From NCBI GenBank assembly GCA_037833965.1, contig AP031351.1, positions 4,352,501-4,416,500 on the forward strand: 64,000 nt of DNA, written 5' to 3'. A program made the position numbers and the translations under genes. Shown piece by piece: positions 62,900 to 64,000 of this stretch; the first letter of the stretch is position 1; each line of letters starts with the position of its first letter. A model generated the notes under the pieces. It saw nothing but the letters and a program-made list of their open reading frames with translations. It did no database searches and was not told where the DNA came from. The stretch is from Marchantia polymorpha subsp. ruderalis (taxonomy: Eukaryota; Streptophyta; Marchantiopsida; Marchantiales; Marchantiaceae).

Positions 62900-63602
62900 C
62901 CTCACTTTGGCGGGAGCACCAGCTTTGCCAGGGGGCCCTTCAGCCACCCTTCCCCCGCTCGATCCCGAAGCCGCACCCTCCCTGGCTTGCAACCCGACCT
63001 CCCGCTCCCCATGCCTTCCCACTCCAACTCACCCTCGCTACCTCCTTCGCTATCGTATTTAATCAACTCCCAATGTCTTTCAATATGGTTAGTTGTATCC
63101 ATACTTTCATAAGCAAATAACCTTCCAAATCGAGGCCACATCCTTCTCCAAGTACAAGTAATTCCGTCCCATCCGAAAATCATGTACTTGGCAAAGGTCG
63201 GATGTGTTGAAACTCAACACAAATTTTCTTAAAGTCTCATCAAAATTGTCTTCACTAGGGCAAAGCATTAGAACATGTAATGCCATCCACATCCGATCCT
63301 TGTTCTCATTATGTACTTTGGTTAACAAGTTCCCATTCCATGCCTTCATAACATGGGAGTGACACGAGAGAAGTTATCCACCAACTTGTGTTTTGGTACT
63401 CTCTTCATAAGTCCAATAATGAATCATTGCTCACAACCCTTTGAATAGCATTCAAAGATGACTTGTGCTTGTCAATGATGATTGCAGAGGGTCTAACCTC
63501 TACCTCTATAGAGACCCTCATGTCTCTCTTTAACGTCATTGCTACAAAGCATGTGAAAAATCGGAATTCCAATTCCATCTTGGTTTGATACAATTGCCGC
63601 AT
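62900..63602 (-). pseudogene. Decayed Mutator-type transposase fragment
   Basis: Three minus-strand pieces in different frames follow one another. At 63602-63405, PSAIIIDKHKSSLNAIQRVV resembles the second catalytic region of MULE transposases (a D in I-D-K). At 63349-63107 is MKAWNGNLLTKV followed by RMWMALHVLMLCPSEDNFDE. At 63183-63040 is ITCTWRRMWPRFGRLFAYES and then TTNHIERHWELIKY, the C-terminal region of this transposase class. A GC-rich, low-complexity stretch (about 62890-63050) is fused behind the last piece in the same frame. Frameshifts and missing ends make it a relic. The terminal repeats were not found and may lie outside the window. Confidence 0.6.
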
Positions 63603-64000
63603 AAAGAGTCAAACTTTATTGGTTTGTTTTGAATGTAGTATCAAAGGCCCAAGAATTATTACCAAGAATTATTACAGAGTACGACAATCCAATATCACCC
63701 TAAAGGATATCGGAGGCGGGTATAGATAAGGGAACGGGATGGGATGGAAGGAAACAGGCGGGAGCCACGAAGGAGGCCGCCAAGACGTGCTGGAGCGGGG
63801 AAGATATCAGGATCGAGCTGCGGGCCAAGGAGTATGACGCAAAACTTTGTGGATAAAGATGTATACTTTCCATAATGGAAAGTATACATCTGGTCTATAC
63901 ATCACGCTATTCCATTGCTCAGATCTTAAATGTTCTTATGATGGACCTATAGAGCTGGCAGATGCAGAAAAAAGTACTCTTGAAGCATATTAGGGATCAC
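63603..64000. other. Right edge, spacer with a perfect palindrome
   Basis: No gene recognised. The segment 63700-63840 is GC-rich and lies just before a 35-bp palindrome at 63857-63891. Confidence 0.5.
63857..63891. repeat. 35-bp perfect palindrome
   Basis: Arms of 17 bases (AGATGTATACTTTCCAT and its exact reverse complement) flank a single central A. No poly-T run follows, so a terminator is not suggested; a fold-back end or element terminus is possible. Confidence 0.85.

Overview
This window is nuclear DNA of a land plant. The genes are split into 3 to 13 short GT-AG exons. They encode plant-type organelle-targeted enzymes, and the spacers are very AT-rich with islands of decayed transposons. 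The transposase remnants at the right edge and the compact gene structures make me lean to a bryophyte, probably a moss. That is an impression, not a proof. I rebuilt eight complete protein-coding genes exon by exon; in each the splice phases close and the total length is a multiple of three.

Layout, left to right. 2361-7165 (-): mitochondrial succinyl-CoA ligase beta subunit, 12 exons. 11436-13691 (-): Golgi-type DUF604/fringe-like glycosyltransferase, 3 exons. 16298-18956: a Mutator-like element with 174-bp terminal inverted repeats, a decayed transposase on the minus strand and a histone H3-fold reading frame on the plus strand. 19558-21956: a hAT element with a perfect 8-bp target duplication, whose transposase gene carries an internal inversion of about 1 kb. 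24699-27242 (-): plastid diaminopimelate decarboxylase, 8 exons. 29296-31347 (+): a broken trihelix-like gene. 33850-38722 (+): organellar glutamyl-tRNA synthetase, 13 exons. 41473-44665 (+): ALG5 dolichyl-phosphate glucosyltransferase, 10 exons. 46621-48308 (-) and 49036-52847 (+): a head-to-head pair encoding proteasome assembly chaperone 3 and the proteasome ATPase RPT6. 58735-61268 (-): mitochondrial Mn superoxide dismutase, 6 exons, one intron of the GC-AG type. 62900-63602 (-): a decayed Mutator-type transposase.

Most genes are unrelated housekeeping functions: TCA cycle, lysine synthesis, organellar translation, N-glycan donor synthesis, proteasome and antioxidant defence. The exception is the PAC3/RPT6 pair, two genes of the same machine transcribed outward from a shared spacer of about 730 bp. 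The most unusual items are the H3-like sequence that crosses the inner edge of a transposon terminal repeat, the internally inverted hAT transposase, and the proteasome gene pair. Long spacers hold AT-rich DNA, simple repeats and a few exon-like stretches I could not identify.
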